Position numbers and translations under genes: made by a program
Notes under the pieces: model-generated
The model's input: only the letters and a program-made list of their open reading frames with translations
What the model was told of the DNA's origin: nothing
The model's database searches: none
Assembly: GCF_024055595.1 (NCBI RefSeq)
Contig: NZ_JAMXOF010000004.1
Span: 124,001-188,000 of the forward strand
Direction of reading: 5' to 3'
Length of the DNA stretch: 64,000 nt
Source of the DNA: Mucilaginibacter aurantiaciroseus
GTDB taxonomy: Bacteria; Bacteroidota; Bacteroidia; Sphingobacteriales; Sphingobacteriaceae
Part shown: positions 45,301-53,267 of the stretch, in pieces
How the letters are laid out: each line of letters starts with the position of its first letter
Numbering within the stretch: position 1 is the first letter of the stretch

Positions 45301-45739
45301 ACGGGTTGTCCAAATCCACCCAATAGCCCATTTTGAGGGTAAGGTCGTTCCAAACGTCGGTATAACGCATTACCTCCTTGCGGCAGGCATCGTTGTATTC
45401 TTTAACGGTTATTTTTTTACCGATATCATCTTTAGTAATGCCTAACGATTTTTCGACAGCTAACTCGATAGGTAAACCATGGGTATCCCAGCCGCCTTTA
45501 CGCTTTACCTGGTAACCTTTTAGGGTTTTATAACGGCAAAAAATATCCTTGATACTCCGCCCCATAACGTGGTGGATACCGGGCATACCATTAGCGCTGG
45601 GCGGGCCTTCATAAAAGGTGTACGGCTTGCTTGCCGGCCTGCTGCTGATACTTTTTTCGAATATGCTGTTCTGTTTCCAGAAATCCAGCACGTCTTTACC
45701 CGTTTGGGATAGATTTAACTGCTTATATTCCTTGTACAT
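42356..45739 (-). CDS. ileS: isoleucyl-tRNA synthetase
   Basis: The roughly 1127-residue enzyme has the class I HIGH-like motif in SANGMPGIHHVMGR near residue 55, the editing domain, the KMSKR motif in GNKMSKRLGNGIDPFE, and a long anticodon-binding region. It charges tRNA-Ile in the cytoplasm. The frame extends to ATG 45772, but TATTTTTG at 45770-45777 on this strand would then overlap the coding start, so ATG 45739 (MYKEYKQLNLSQTG) is preferred. It heads the ileS-dksA-like-lspA operon. Confidence 0.95.
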   Translation of the reverse strand: MYKEYKQLNLSQTGKDVLDFWKQNSIFEKSISSRPASKPYTFYEGPPSANGMPGIHHVMGRSIKDIFCRYKTLKGYQVKRKGGWDTHGLPIELAVEKSLGITKDDIGKKITVKEYNDACRKEVMRYTDVWNDLTLKMGYWVDLDNPYVTYENEYIESLWWILKQLYDKDLLYKGYTVQPYSPKSGTGLSSHELNQPGTYKMVKDTTIVAQFKVKNDKDSAFLFDGVTSDVFILAWTTTPWTLPSNCALAVGESISYVQINTFNPYTYEPISVVLAKDLVKKYFKAEGENASFEDYKGGDKIIPWSLTREFKGTDLLGIHYEQLMRYVTNADLEKNAFRVIPADFVTTEDGTGIVHTASIFGADDFRACKENNVPSVLIKDENGKDVPLVNKQGRFVDEVTDFAGRYVKEEYYTDADRAAEGFRPTDVLISIKLKTENRAFDVKKYEHSYPHSWRSDEPILYYPLDSWFIRTTAVKDKMVALNKTINWKPESTGTGRFGNWLENLVDWNLSRSRYWGTPLPIWREEDGKEEKCIGSIAELNAEIEKSIAAGLMPAGFKLEDMHRPYVDDVILTSSAGNRMLREADLIDVWFDSGAMPYAQWHFPFENKEEFAAAYPADFIAEGVDQTRGWFFTLHAIAVMLSEASDEIKAVNELVGNKGVAFKNVVSNGLVLDKNGNKMSKRLGNGIDPFETIEQFGADAARWYMISNASPWDNLKFNIDGIDEVRRKFFGTLYNTYSFFVLYANIDKFKYEEAEIALEKRPELDRWIISLLNTLSKEVDGYYADFEPTKAARAIQEFVDAHFSNWYIRLSRRRFWRSDNSEDKLSAYQTLYTCLIAISKLMSPIAPFFAERLYTDLNSVTGKEEFESVHLAYYPEYHNGLVDSALEERMQMAQDISSLVLSLRKKIEIPVRRPLSKILLPILDKTFKEQIEKVKELILSETNIKDIEYITDAAGFIKKKIKPNFKALGTKVGKDMKDVAAAINAFGQEQISELETTGTIAVLDGKYDILLSDVEIIAEDVPGWQVANLGKLTVALDVTITDELKEEGIARELINRIQNLRKTKGFEVTDKITVAVNCGAEIWKAAENNLAYICAEILADSLALDNQLTEGEKAVIDEYEILIAIIKT

Positions 45740-45769
45740 CAATGTGTTCGCGTCGAATTTTAAAGGTTG

Positions 45770-45777
45770 CAAAAATA
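45770..45777 (-). promoter_or_regulatory. -7 box TATTTTTG of ileS
   Basis: On the minus strand TATTTTTG (plus CAAAAATA) lies about 31 bp before the chosen ileS ATG. No obvious -33 TTTG is seen at 17-21 bp. Confidence 0.55.
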
Positions 45778-45856
45778 GCGAATTTTATTATTAAATGATA
45801 GTTAAATAGGGAATTATGACGGAGAGATTTCGGTGTTATTAGCACTTCGCAAATTA

Positions 45857-45973
45857 ACTCACCCCCTGCCCCCTCTCTGCTGTGCAAAGAGGAGATAAAA
45901 TTTTTATTTTGTAATCTCACCCTTTTCCGCTTGCGGAGAGAGGGTCGACGAGCGAAGCGATGTCGGGGTGAGT
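45857..45973. repeat. intergenic palindrome-rich element
   Basis: ACTCACCCC at 45857-45865 and GGGGTGAGT at 45965-45973 flank an about 100-bp interior that contains a second hairpin (CCTCTCT...AGAGGAG) and another CTCACCCTTTTCCGC...AGAGAGGGT. It looks like an interspersed element of Bacteroidota type. The rest of the 264-bp gap has no gene and holds possible promoter boxes TATCTTTG (45995) and TATATTTG (46008) for the next gene. Confidence 0.5.
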
Positions 45974-46036
45974 AAATCGCCCACATCAAAACAATATCTT
46001 TGTTTCCTATATTTGACTAACAAACTCATCAAACCC

Positions 46037-47683
46037 ATGAAATTAACCTTCATAAGCGTTTTAGCGGCTGCCGCCCTTTTGGCAGGATGCGCCGGTAACG
46101 AAAAGAAAACGACTACCACCACCACCCCCGACACCGGGATGGCGGCAGATATAAGGCAACATATTGCCGTTTTAGCTAACGACAGCCTGCTTGGCCGCAA
46201 GCCATTCACCAAAGGCGAGGACAAAACCATTGCCTACATAGCCGGCGAGTTTAAAAAGCTGGGACTTGAGCCGGGCAACAAAGGCAGCTACTTTCAGGAA
46301 GTACCCCTGGTAGAAATTACTTCTGCCGCGCAGGATCTGAATATTAGCGGCGCGGCTACTGTGGCCCTAAAATCGGGTGTAGATTTTGTGGCCGCTACCC
46401 GCCGCGAGGTAGATAGCCTGAGCCTGAAAAATTCCCCGCTGGTATTCGCGGGTTTTGGTGTGGTTGCACCCGAATACGGTTGGAACGATTATAAAGGACT
46501 TGATGTAAAAGGCAAAACCGTGATCGTTTTAGTGAACGACCCGGGCTTTAAGGCTGGTGAAAAACTGTTTAAAGGCGATACCATGAGCTACTATGGCCGC
46601 TGGACTTACAAGTATGAAGAGGCCGCGCGCCAGGGTGCCGCAGGAGTTATCATCATACACCAAACAGAGCCGGCAAGTTATGGCTGGCAGGTGATCCAAA
46701 ACAGCTTTAGCGGGGCTAAACTTTACCTGCAACAGGCCGATAAGCATATGAACCGCTGCCAGGTAGAAGGCTGGATAAGCGAAGAGGCTGCTGCCAATTT
46801 GCTATCTGCGGCTGGCATCCGGGGCGATATCCGCGCCTATGCCCGCAAGAAAGATTTTAAGGCTGTGGAGTTGAACAGTACGGTATCCTTATCGTTAAAA
46901 AACACGCTTAAATATTCAAAATCGCATAATGTAATTGCCACTCTTAAAGGCACGGCCAAGCCGGACGAAACCATCTTATACACCGCGCATTGGGACCACT
47001 TTGGCGTGGGCAAACCCGATGCAAAAGGCGATAGCATCTACAACGGCGCCATAGATAATGCCAGCGGTGTTGCCGCAATTTTAGCGGTTGCTAAAAAGTT
47101 CACCGCGCAAAAGGAAAAATCAAAACGCTCTATTGTTTTCTTAGCCGTTACTGCCGAAGAACAGGGCCTTTTAGGATCGGAATATTATGCTACGCACCCT
47201 GTTTATCCGCTTAACAAAACGGTGGCCAACTTAAATATTGATGCGTTATCTGACTTTGGCGAAACCAGTAATTTCTCTATCACCGGTAAAGGACAAAACG
47301 ATCTGGACGACTACGTAATAGCCCTAACCAAACCAAAAGGCTGGGATGTGGTGGGTGATGAAACACCTGGCTCGGGCAGCTACTATCGCTCCGACCATTT
47401 CAACTTTGCCAAGGTTGGCGTACCTGCATTAGACTTGCACAACGGGTCAAAAAGCATCCAGCGCGGCGAAGAATTTGGCAAGGCGCAGGCCAAAGAGTAT
47501 AATGAGAAACATTACCACCAACCATCAGACGAGTATAGCGAAGCGATGGATACCAAGGGCATGGCCCAAACCGCTAACCTCATGTACCGGCTCGGCGTTA
47601 AGTTAAGTGGTGAAACCACCTTCCCGGGTTGGAAAAAAGGTTCGGAATTTAAGGCGATCAGGGATAAAGCGATGGGGAAATAA
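46037..47683 (+). CDS. M28 family metallopeptidase lipoprotein with PA domain
   Basis: A lipoprotein signal (MKLTFISVLAAAALLAGCAG) leads to an about 530-residue enzyme. A protease-associated insertion (GWNDYKGLDVKGKTVIVLVN) divides the M28 catalytic domain, which has the zinc and catalytic residues in AHWDHFGVG, NGAIDNASGVAAIL, LAVTAEEQGLLGSEYY, NLNIDALSDFGE and the late His in KEYNEKHYHQPSDEY. It is an aminopeptidase/transferase-type exopeptidase on the cell surface or in the periplasm. ATG 46037 is chosen for the lipobox. It is followed by a terminator. Confidence 0.9.
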   Translation: MKLTFISVLAAAALLAGCAGNEKKTTTTTTPDTGMAADIRQHIAVLANDSLLGRKPFTKGEDKTIAYIAGEFKKLGLEPGNKGSYFQEVPLVEITSAAQDLNISGAATVALKSGVDFVAATRREVDSLSLKNSPLVFAGFGVVAPEYGWNDYKGLDVKGKTVIVLVNDPGFKAGEKLFKGDTMSYYGRWTYKYEEAARQGAAGVIIIHQTEPASYGWQVIQNSFSGAKLYLQQADKHMNRCQVEGWISEEAAANLLSAAGIRGDIRAYARKKDFKAVELNSTVSLSLKNTLKYSKSHNVIATLKGTAKPDETILYTAHWDHFGVGKPDAKGDSIYNGAIDNASGVAAILAVAKKFTAQKEKSKRSIVFLAVTAEEQGLLGSEYYATHPVYPLNKTVANLNIDALSDFGETSNFSITGKGQNDLDDYVIALTKPKGWDVVGDETPGSGSYYRSDHFNFAKVGVPALDLHNGSKSIQRGEEFGKAQAKEYNEKHYHQPSDEYSEAMDTKGMAQTANLMYRLGVKLSGETTFPGWKKGSEFKAIRDKAMGK

Positions 47684-47712
47684 ATAGATTAAACTGAAAA
47701 TCATCCTACTGC

Positions 47713-47745
47713 AAAACCCGGCTAAATATTTCAGCCGGGTTTTTT
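47713..47745 (+). terminator. terminator after the M28 gene
   Basis: AAAACCCGGCT pairs with AGCCGGGTTTT, followed by a run of T, 30 bp past the stop. Confidence 0.88.
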
Positions 47746-47787
47746 GTTTTTATAGAGTTTAGTATATAGCTTTATTCAAACCTTATT

Positions 47788-48858
47788 ATGAAAAAAATAT
47801 TAGTTACCACAACAGAAACGCTACAGGGCTGGGAAATAGTAAATTATATAGAACCGATTTATTCTAACCTAATGGTTGGGGCGAATTTCTTTAGCGACTT
47901 TGGGGCATCGTTTACGGATATTTTCGGTGGCAGGGCAACCCGTTATGAGAAAAGCATTCAATTATTAAATGAAAAAGCTGTTGAGTTTTTAAAAGCTAAA
48001 GCACGCGGCTTAGGTGCCAACTGCATACTTGGGTTAAAAGTTGATGTTGACGAAGTAAGTGGAAAAAACATGCAGATGTTTATGATTACAGCATGGGGAA
48101 CTGCTGTAGTGGTAAAAAATGCTGTAAATCCTATTCAACAATCAAATTCTAAAGAAGTTGATAAAGACAAGATAAACGAACGGGCTAATATTATTCGTCT
48201 GGTTGAGGGGTTGGCAAGTGATTCTTTTAAACTTACATTAAAAGACCTTCAAATAATAGTAGACACCCGCTCTGCAATGTTTAAAGACACACTGTTAAAA
48301 AAGTTTAAAAAATTAGACTCGGTAAATTTTGCCAATAATGATGATTATAAAGAAGTCCTAAAACTTTACAATGATTATTTTTCTACGTTGAGTGTCGAAG
48401 AAGCTATACCATTGTTTTATAATGATTTATTATTAGAAACAGAGAGTCATTACTTAAACAAGGTATTTGAGTTGATAAAAAACAATGACCTTGTAGACTA
48501 CAATTTTATAAATCAACTTTTAGATGGTGATTTAAAGAAAAGAAAACTTGCCTTAAATATTTTGCAAGCAGATAAACCTACTTATAATATGGACGACATT
48601 GCTGCTTTAGAAAAAACGCTCGTTCATTTAATTAAAGCATTCCCGGTAAAAATTACTATTGGGCTAAAAAAAGGTTTTTTATCTTCTACTGAAAAAGAGG
48701 TTTGGACTTGTACTTGTGGCACATCAAATTCAATGGAACTAAAATTCTGCAATAGTTGCACAAATGACCACCATGGTTTCAGGTCGGATGAATTACAGTT
48801 ATCGCAAATCATTACTTTGTTAAGCAATAAATTAGAGGCACTAAAAGTTATGATTTAA
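47788..48858 (+). CDS. YbjQ/UPF0145-domain protein with C-terminal zinc ribbon
   Basis: The N-terminal 105 residues (LVTTTETLQGWEIVNYIEPI, GARGLGANCILGLK-like GLGANCILGLKVDVDEV, TAWGTAVVV) are a YbjQ/UPF0145 fold, normally a stand-alone protein of about 105 residues. An about 200-residue helical middle of unknown fold follows (DSFKLTLKDLQIIVDTRSAM onward). The end has a C4 zinc ribbon (WTCTCGTSNSMELKFCNSC). I do not know this fusion as a named family. The DNA is AT-rich against its neighbours, which suggests later acquisition. It is flanked by terminators on both sides. Confidence 0.7.
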   Translation: MKKILVTTTETLQGWEIVNYIEPIYSNLMVGANFFSDFGASFTDIFGGRATRYEKSIQLLNEKAVEFLKAKARGLGANCILGLKVDVDEVSGKNMQMFMITAWGTAVVVKNAVNPIQQSNSKEVDKDKINERANIIRLVEGLASDSFKLTLKDLQIIVDTRSAMFKDTLLKKFKKLDSVNFANNDDYKEVLKLYNDYFSTLSVEEAIPLFYNDLLLETESHYLNKVFELIKNNDLVDYNFINQLLDGDLKKRKLALNILQADKPTYNMDDIAALEKTLVHLIKAFPVKITIGLKKGFLSSTEKEVWTCTCGTSNSMELKFCNSCTNDHHGFRSDELQLSQIITLLSNKLEALKVMI

Positions 48859-48879
48859 CTTGTAAATAGACTTTTTTAT

Positions 48880-48920
48880 AAAGCGAGGCTGTATCATAAT
48901 TAATGATCAGCCTCGCTTTT
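48880..48920. terminator. terminator after the YbjQ-ribbon gene
   Basis: AAAGCGAGGCTG pairs with CAGCCTCGCTTT around an AT-rich loop that also folds, 22 bp past the stop, convergent with the HAD gene. Confidence 0.85.
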
Positions 48921-49004
48921 GTTTGATTTATTCGGGTATCTGATGGAGTCTATTTCCGTACAGGCGATTCTTAGAGGGCCAATTTGATTTATGATACGGC
49001 CTCT

Positions 49005-49622
49005 TTACACCTTATCAATCCTAACCCATTGCATGCCGGCGGCTTCCGCGGCTTGTACGCCGGGTTCGCCGTCTTCAAATACCAGGCAATGTTTAGGGTC
49101 TACACCAAGTTTTTGGGCGGCGGCCAGGAATGGGTCGGCATAGGGTTTACCATGCTTGGTTTCGCCCGCGCAGATCAGTACTTCCACTTTATCCAGGATG
49201 CCTAAAATCTCTAAAGTTTTCTCAACGGATGTACGGCTGCCGCCGGATACCACACCTATGCGTACTTTGCCCGCGTGGTTTATCAAATGGTTCACCACAT
49301 AGTCAATAGGTTGGGTTTTGTCAATGTATTCACTAAAAAACACCTTGTATTTACGTGCGGCAAAATCAACCGGGTCAAAGGTGGTATGGTAGCGTTTATT
49401 GATCTCGTCAACCACGTTCAGTATCGGCAGGCCTGCAAATTCATCAATAATATCTCCTTCAATTACGTAACCATCATCGGCAGCTACGCGGATATAGCTT
49501 TCCTTATGCGCGCCCATGTTATCGGCAAGGGTGCCGTCGCAATCGTATAAAAACGCTTTAAAATCCCCGGCGGATAGCTTATTTAAAGCTTTATATTTTT
49601 GAGTTGAAGTTGCCTGTTCCAT
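49005..49622 (-). CDS. HAD superfamily hydrolase, beta-phosphoglucomutase-like
   Basis: The 205-residue protein has motif I FLYDCDGTLADNMG, motif II VSGGSRTSVEKTL, the Lys in GETKHGKPYADPFL and motif IV VFEDGEPGVQAAEAAGM, with a helical cap between I and II. This is the beta-phosphoglucomutase or phosphatase-like subfamily. The substrate is not visible from sequence. Divergent from the CotH gene across a 117-bp spacer with a possible TACCTTGC box. Confidence 0.88.
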   Translation of the reverse strand: MEQATSTQKYKALNKLSAGDFKAFLYDCDGTLADNMGAHKESYIRVAADDGYVIEGDIIDEFAGLPILNVVDEINKRYHTTFDPVDFAARKYKVFFSEYIDKTQPIDYVVNHLINHAGKVRIGVVSGGSRTSVEKTLEILGILDKVEVLICAGETKHGKPYADPFLAAAQKLGVDPKHCLVFEDGEPGVQAAEAAGMQWVRIDKV

Positions 49623-49739
49623 AATGGCTGCAAGTATATATATAAACCCGCAAACATTATTGTAATGATTAAGTCAGCAGGTTGTTAACACAGTGTTAAC
49701 CTTTTTTTAATACCTTGCATCACCAGTTATAATCCTTTC

Positions 49740-51284
49740 ATGAAAAAAAGCCTTACTTACGTGTGTTTACTGTTATTGGTTATTGGCTGTAAAAAAGATA
49801 GCACTATTACACCACCTGTAGATACGCCACCTGTTGTGGTGGATAACACCCCGCCCATTACGCTAACCGCTGAGGTAAAAAACAACAGCAAAATTTTTAC
49901 CGACATTACGCTTACCCAGGAAGGTGACATCTTAAAAGGTTACACCACCGGCCCGGCGAGCATCAGCCGCCAATTGGTTTTAACTTTTAAGCTTAAGGAT
50001 GCCGCATCGGTAGTAAAAGTTAAAGATGTGGTACAGGCAAGCGGCGTTACCTTAAATGATTTTACAAAACCTGTTGTATACACCGTAACCGATAGTAAAG
50101 GCGCAAGTAAGGATTACACCGTAGGCATTTACAATTTTACCGGCCTACCTATTTTTAACATTACCACAGCGGCACCCGTAGTATCAAAAGTAGATTACGT
50201 TGCGGGCAGTATTAACATAAATACAAACGGCCTTTACGACCAGGAAACCAATGATATTAAATTACAGATAAAGGGGCGCGGTAATTCTACCTGGGGGATG
50301 CCTAAAAAACCTTACCGCTTAAAATTCGATTCGAAGGCTAAAGTATTGGGCCTGGCATCTGCCAAAAACTGGGTTTTGCTTGCCAATTACACCGATAAAA
50401 CACTGATGCGTAATTATATTGCCGATGGTATAGCCCAAAGCCTTAGCAGCGATTTCGCCCCGCATGGCATATTTGTAGAAGTAGTGATGAACGGAGAGTA
50501 CCAGGGCACTTACATGCTTACCGAACAGGTTGAAGTTAATGCCGCCCGTGTAAACATTACCGAATTAAAACCTGCCGATAATGGCGCATCAGTAATAACA
50601 GGCGGCTATTTATTAGAACTTGACCAGCGAAAGCAAGATCCATATCTTTTTGCAACAAACGGCGGCATACCATTCACCATTAAATCGCCGGATGTGCCGA
50701 GCGATGCCCAAACGGCTTATATTAAAGGCTATATACAAGATACCGAGAGCGCCATTTTTGCTGCAAACTTTGCCGACCTGGTCAACGGTTATGCCAAATA
50801 CATTAATTCAGATTCGTTCATTAATTGGTTTTTGGTGAACGAATTATTTAAGAACCAGGACGCTGCCAACTTTAGCAGTATGTATTACTATAAAGACCGC
50901 GGGGGCAAATTGGGCATGGGCCCCGCCTGGGATTTTGACCTCGGCGCGGGTAACGTAGATTACAGCGATGCCACCAAACCCGAGGGCTGGTGGGTAAAAG
51001 ATGGGCCATGGTTTAAGCGCTTGTTTCAAGACCCCGCTTTTTTGACCAAGGTACGTACCCGATGGCAATTCCTTAAGGCTAACGGCATCCCCGCCATGTA
51101 TAAAAGCATTGATGATTCGCAGGCATATTTGACCTTACCTGCCCAGGAGAACTTCACCAAGTGGGATATCCTAAACAAATATGTATGGCCTAACCCTGTT
51201 GTTTTGGGCACTTACCCAAGAGAAGTTGCACAGCTTAAATATTGGCTAACCCAGCGTGTAGCGTGGATAGATAGTAATTTGTAA
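49740..51284 (+). CDS. CotH kinase family lipoprotein
   Basis: A lipoprotein signal (LLLLVIGCKKDST) precedes an about 110-residue repeat-like domain (VYTVTDSKGASKDYTVGIYN) and a CotH kinase domain with the family's opening KGRGNSTWGMPKKPYRLKF, the interior LLANYTDKTLMRNYIADGIA and the active-site segment GPAWDFDLGAGN. CotH phosphorylates spore coat proteins in Firmicutes; the bacterial lipoprotein forms are less studied and the target here is unknown. It is the first of a small plus-strand cluster with 51294 and 51515. Confidence 0.82.
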   Translation: MKKSLTYVCLLLLVIGCKKDSTITPPVDTPPVVVDNTPPITLTAEVKNNSKIFTDITLTQEGDILKGYTTGPASISRQLVLTFKLKDAASVVKVKDVVQASGVTLNDFTKPVVYTVTDSKGASKDYTVGIYNFTGLPIFNITTAAPVVSKVDYVAGSININTNGLYDQETNDIKLQIKGRGNSTWGMPKKPYRLKFDSKAKVLGLASAKNWVLLANYTDKTLMRNYIADGIAQSLSSDFAPHGIFVEVVMNGEYQGTYMLTEQVEVNAARVNITELKPADNGASVITGGYLLELDQRKQDPYLFATNGGIPFTIKSPDVPSDAQTAYIKGYIQDTESAIFAANFADLVNGYAKYINSDSFINWFLVNELFKNQDAANFSSMYYYKDRGGKLGMGPAWDFDLGAGNVDYSDATKPEGWWVKDGPWFKRLFQDPAFLTKVRTRWQFLKANGIPAMYKSIDDSQAYLTLPAQENFTKWDILNKYVWPNPVVLGTYPREVAQLKYWLTQRVAWIDSNL

Positions 51285-51293
51285 TTTAACCGC

Positions 51294-51485
51294 ATGAATT
51301 TAAAGATCTACATCGTAATATTTGCGGGAGTGGTTATTGTGCTGTTTGCCATATTTAGCTTATTTTTTGTAAGTGCAGAAAACGAACAATGGGGTAGCGT
51401 ATTAATAGGCGCTGTTGTTGGCTGCCTGCTTGCCATAGGCTTCCGAAAAATGAAAAAGAAAAGGCTGGCTGAAAAAAAATCCTAA
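51294..51485 (+). CDS. small two-helix membrane protein
   Basis: The 63-residue protein has two hydrophobic helices (IYIVIFAGVVIVLFAIFSLF and WGSVLIGAVVGCLLAIGF) and a basic Lys-rich tail (RKMKKKRLAEKKS). It starts 9 bp after the CotH gene and could be its partner or simply an unrelated open frame with good membrane character. Function not recognised. Confidence 0.55.
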   Translation: MNLKIYIVIFAGVVIVLFAIFSLFFVSAENEQWGSVLIGAVVGCLLAIGFRKMKKKRLAEKKS

Positions 51486-51514
51486 TATATATTACGCGCC
51501 GCGCCGCTAAACTT

Positions 51515-51721
51515 ATGGAAAAATTAAAATTAGACCTTTTTATTGAGCGTAGTGATATTAGCTTATGGGGTAGGGCTACCTACAACCATAGCTTAATTGT
51601 AGACGTGGCATCGACAGTTACCGAACTTGATCTTCAAATAGCCAAGCTACTTGAAGATTTTGAAGGTATTGACCAACGAGAAGTGAAGTTCGATCAATTT
51701 ATGATAAATAAAAAATCCTAA
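51515..51721 (+). CDS. small soluble protein, HicB-like pattern (tentative)
   Basis: The 68-residue protein (KLDLFIERSDISLWGRATYN, SLIVDVASTVTELDLQIAKL, FEGIDQREVKFDQF) has a strand-strand-helix layout loosely resembling HicB-type ribbons but without the PELPG loop. No toxin gene is next to it. Its stop overlaps the stop of the convergent SDR gene by four bases (51718-51721). Family membership is uncertain. Confidence 0.5.
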   Translation: MEKLKLDLFIERSDISLWGRATYNHSLIVDVASTVTELDLQIAKLLEDFEGIDQREVKFDQFMINKKS

Positions 51722-52494
51722 TAAATATTACGCCCCGCCCCGCCATCAACCTGTATGGTTTGCCCGCTGATGTAGGCGGCCTGTTCTGATGCCAAAAAGG
51801 TTACCAGCGCGGCCAGTTCTTCGGGTTTGCCAATGCGGCCAAGGGGAATGGTTTTAGCTTTTTGTTTGATGGCCTCTTCAGGGTCGGCGTACTTTGGCAG
51901 GGTATGTTTGATGCGGTCTGTCAGGATCAATCCCGGGGCTACATTATTTACAGTGATGTTGTAAGGGCCAAACTCATCGGCCATTAGTTTGGCCATCCCC
52001 ACAACCCCCATCCGCATAGCGGTAGATAATACCGAACCACCCAAAACCGATTTTACCGAACCACTGATAATATTTATAATGCGCCCGCTGCCTGTTTTTT
52101 GCAAATGAGGCAACACTATCCGGCTGGTGCGCGCCATGCTCAGCAGGTTAAGGTCAAAGGCTTGCTGCCACTGCGCGTCATCAAAATTCTCAAACTTATC
52201 AAAAGGCGGGCCGCCGGCATTGTTCAGCAAAATATCTATCCGGCCAAAGGCATCAGCCGCCTTGCTAATAAATTCGGTTACCTGCGCGGCACTGGCTACA
52301 TCAACCGGGATAGCAACAACCTCGTTACCGGTGGCTTCCCTGATCTCCGCGGCGGTTTTGTTCAGCGCCACTTCATCACGCGAGCCTATGATCACTTTCG
52401 CGCCTTCGGCAGATAATGCCATCGCGATAGCTTTGCCCAATCCCTTACTTGCCGCCAATACAATGGCTACTTTGTTAGTTAGTTTTAAATCCAT
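51718..52494 (-). CDS. short-chain dehydrogenase/reductase family protein with atypical active site
   Basis: The 258-residue SDR has the Rossmann glycine loop in AASKGLGKA, where the first Gly is Ala, NNAGG, and the 3' GGAGR end. The catalytic Ser is present (IISGSVKSV) but the usual YxxxK is replaced: the aligned segment is GSVLSTAMRMGVVGMAK with Ser and Arg at those positions. This is a known FabG-like subgroup with altered catalysis; substrate unknown. The gene overlaps the end of 51515. No partner gene is visible. Confidence 0.82.
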   Translation of the reverse strand: MDLKLTNKVAIVLAASKGLGKAIAMALSAEGAKVIIGSRDEVALNKTAAEIREATGNEVVAIPVDVASAAQVTEFISKAADAFGRIDILLNNAGGPPFDKFENFDDAQWQQAFDLNLLSMARTSRIVLPHLQKTGSGRIINIISGSVKSVLGGSVLSTAMRMGVVGMAKLMADEFGPYNITVNNVAPGLILTDRIKHTLPKYADPEEAIKQKAKTIPLGRIGKPEELAALVTFLASEQAAYISGQTIQVDGGAGRNIY

Positions 52495-52669
52495 TTGAAT
52501 TACACTTGTTGTTTAATAACACACCCCTGTTAATATTGCTGCTGTTTGGCAATACCTTGCAAATACCCTCTCGAGAGGGTACCACAGCAGCGGCAACCGA
52601 CACTGCCATTCATGGGGTGTGTTTATGTTTATTGCAAAAACCCATTAACCGTTGCTAACATAAATAAAA

Positions 52670-52677
52670 TATATTTG
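52670..52677 (+). promoter_or_regulatory. -7 box TATATTTG upstream of the DgkA operon
   Basis: TATATTTG fits the consensus and lies 39 bp before the ATG at 52717. A TTG at 52652 has short 15-bp spacing. Confidence 0.45.
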
Positions 52678-52716
52678 TACTAAGCTTAAGGGCTTACACC
52701 TCATTGATAATTTAAT

Positions 52717-52902
52717 ATGAAAAACCAGGTTGCCCGTACATACTTATTGCTGGGCATAGCACTTATACTATTTGCCTGCGCGGCACTGTTTGTACCATCG
52801 GGTAAAATTCAGGATCTTATGAATGGCGGCTCGGCAGGTTTCGCGCTTGCAGGCTGCATCAGCTTTGTGTTGATGCTGGTAGATCATTTTAAAAAACGCT
52901 AA
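52717..52902 (+). CDS. small two-helix membrane protein upstream of dgkA
   Basis: The 61-residue protein (YLLLGIALILFACAALFVPS, AGFALAGCISFVLMLVDHF) has two hydrophobic segments. Its last base pair overlaps the ATG of dgkA (TAATG), so the two are translationally coupled. Function unknown. Confidence 0.6.
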   Translation: MKNQVARTYLLLGIALILFACAALFVPSGKIQDLMNGGSAGFALAGCISFVLMLVDHFKKR

Positions 52903-53267
52903 TGAAAAAGTTTATCCGGAGTGTTGGTTTTGCGCTTAAAGGCATCAGGCATGCCTTTGCAACACAGCTAAACTTCAGGATCCAAACATCTGTAGCGTTG
53001 CTTGCTATTGCGATGGGTTTATATTTTGACATCAGCGCGAACGAATGGCACTGGGTAACGCTTTGTATCGCTTTGGTGCTGATGATGGAACTGTTTAATA
53101 CCAGTATCGAAACCCTGGTAGACCTGGTATCGCCGGGTTATAACGAGCTGGCAGGTCGTGTTAAAGATGTAAGCGCAGCGGCGGTTTTGATAATAGCCAT
53201 ATTTACATTGGTTACCGGCGCTATCATTTTTTTACCGAAAATACTATTACTTTTCCATGTTGCATAA
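52902..53267 (+). CDS. dgkA: diacylglycerol/undecaprenol kinase
   Basis: The 121-residue trimeric membrane kinase has a conserved LNFRIQTSVALLAIAMGLYF, the catalytic MELFNTSIETLVDLVSPGYN and RVKDVSAAAVLI segments. It phosphorylates diacylglycerol or undecaprenol at the inner membrane. It overlaps the start of recO by 11 bp, giving a compact small-membrane-protein, dgkA, recO order. Confidence 0.9.
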   Translation: MKKFIRSVGFALKGIRHAFATQLNFRIQTSVALLAIAMGLYFDISANEWHWVTLCIALVLMMELFNTSIETLVDLVSPGYNELAGRVKDVSAAAVLIIAIFTLVTGAIIFLPKILLLFHVA

